A DNA stretch of 51,526 bases from Nostoc sp. FACHB-892 (GTDB taxonomy: Bacteria; Cyanobacteriota; Cyanobacteriia; Cyanobacteriales; Nostocaceae), in the NCBI RefSeq assembly GCF_014698795.1, contig NZ_JACJTR010000042.1:1-51526 (forward strand), given 5' to 3'. Each line of letters starts with the position of its first letter. Position 1 is the first letter of the stretch. The notes under the pieces are model-generated. The model ran no database searches. It was not told the origin of the DNA and was given only the letters and a program-made list of their open reading frames with translations. Below, in pieces: positions 51,015-51,526 of the stretch. The position numbers were made by a program, and so were the translations under genes.

Positions 51015-51422
51015 TCACAACAGATCCAGCACGTTTCTTTGGGGGAAAAAGAAGGGTATTTTTATCAGAGATGGAGTTTGTTCGTAAGTAATGATATGTA
51101 TTGAGTTTCAAATTCTTTGAGTTTGCGTAGGCGGCCTATCCTTCGGGAACGCCAAGGGCGAACGTTTGTGTAACCGCGATTTCTAATCGCCTGGTATATT
51201 TGCAAATGCGATCGCTTAATCAAAATGTGAATTTTTAAAAGATAAGAAATTTCTAGGATTCTGTAGTAGTTGGATTTAAAATCCTCAAAATCCAGAAGGT
51301 CTAAATTATAATCCTCCTCGTACTTCAAGTACGAAGAGGATTAAATATCCCTAATTAGCAATGCTGATGATTGCAATTGCGGCTATTGGCATCTAGCCAC
51401 AAACTTGCAGACATATCATTAG
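51015..51422. other. Intergenic stretch with repeats after the kinase cluster
   Basis: About 400 bases, no gene supported. AATCCTCCTCGTACTT (51310-51325) and AAGTACGAAGAGGATT (51327-51342) form a 16-bp arm pair with one mismatch. GCGTAGGCGGCCTATCCTTC with GGGAACGCCAAGGGCGAACG near 51125-51164 is a dispersed repeat of Nostoc type. A reading frame through 51065-51328 on the minus strand covers both repeats and is not credible. Confidence 0.6.
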
Positions 51423-51526
51423 TTAAGCAACGATCTCAAAGTTTATAGTTCTCAACACAGGTGATGTTGTGGATGCATTGTTATCGTTATCAATGTTGGC
51501 AAACAGACTACCTGTGCCAAAGCCTG
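51423..51526 (-). CDS. C-terminal end of an unidentified protein
   Basis: The minus strand entering from the right edge is open for 33 codons: GFGTGSLFANIDNDNNASTT followed by SPVLRTINFEIVA and a TAA at 51423-51425. The Asp/Asn-rich segment and beta-like ending resemble the tail of a surface or calcium-binding protein, but too little is visible to name a family. Confidence 0.4.
   Translation of the reverse strand, partial: GFGTGSLFANIDNDNNASTTSPVLRTINFEIVA

Noticed and set aside
51065..51328. 87-residue ORF near the right end
   Set aside because: It reads through a dispersed repeat and half of a hairpin, and has no coding character.

Overview
The window looks like chromosome of a filamentous, heterocyst-type (Nostoc/Anabaena-like) cyanobacterium. 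Direct signs are the start of a photosystem II psbA gene at the left edge, very frequent GCGATCGC (HIP1) octamers, heptanucleotide tandem repeats, many dispersed hairpin repeats, cyanobacterium-typical small proteins, and a DnaK of the cyanobacterial DnaK1 type. The species cannot be fixed from the sequence alone.

Layout. 1-5.2 kb: psbA start, hsp20, a small secreted protein behind an unusual structured leader, a membrane protein, a MOSC/alkyltransferase-like fusion and a small DUF1815-type protein. 5.5-15.8 kb: a TPR-CHAT protease-like protein, an acyl-CoA thioesterase, dxr, a PIG-V-like mannosyltransferase, a double-length DMT transporter and a GT39-like glycosyltransferase. 16-22 kb: an accessory, defence-like block: an orphan-looking C5 cytosine methyltransferase with an overlapping small ORF, a RelE-type toxin-antitoxin pair, a small orphan gene, an overlapping pair that resembles a toxin/immunity unit, and a complete retron. 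22-35 kb: housekeeping genes (clpC, rimI, lysA-cdaA-uppS, dnaK1 and a CbpA-like dnaJ) with gene remnants, small cyanobacterial proteins and a Phd/ParE toxin-antitoxin pair between them. 35-45 kb: M28 peptidase, SagB-like oxidoreductase, a DUF262/HNH (GmrSD-like) nuclease, a GAF-domain remnant, trhO, tRNA-Ala(TGC), a DUF2127 protein and an acyltransferase. 45-51 kb: a striking 42-bp tandem repeat array, a truncated TPR gene made of near-identical 120-bp units, and a two-component cluster (CHASE3-GAF kinase, Rcp1-like regulator, hybrid kinase). The right edge holds the C-terminus of an unidentified protein.

The most interesting system is the retron at about 19.4-22.1 kb. A reverse transcriptase with the retron hallmarks NAxxH, VTG and YADD is preceded by a candidate msr-msd RNA bounded by a perfect 9-bp inverted repeat (a1/a2). 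It is followed on the same strand by a protein ending in a HEPN-type R-x4-H motif and by a protein with one clear and one possible RRM-like RNA-binding domain. I do not recall a described retron with HEPN and RRM partners. The working inference is an RNA-targeting abortive-infection system: the RT and its msDNA would hold back a HEPN ribonuclease, with the RRM protein binding RNA in the complex.
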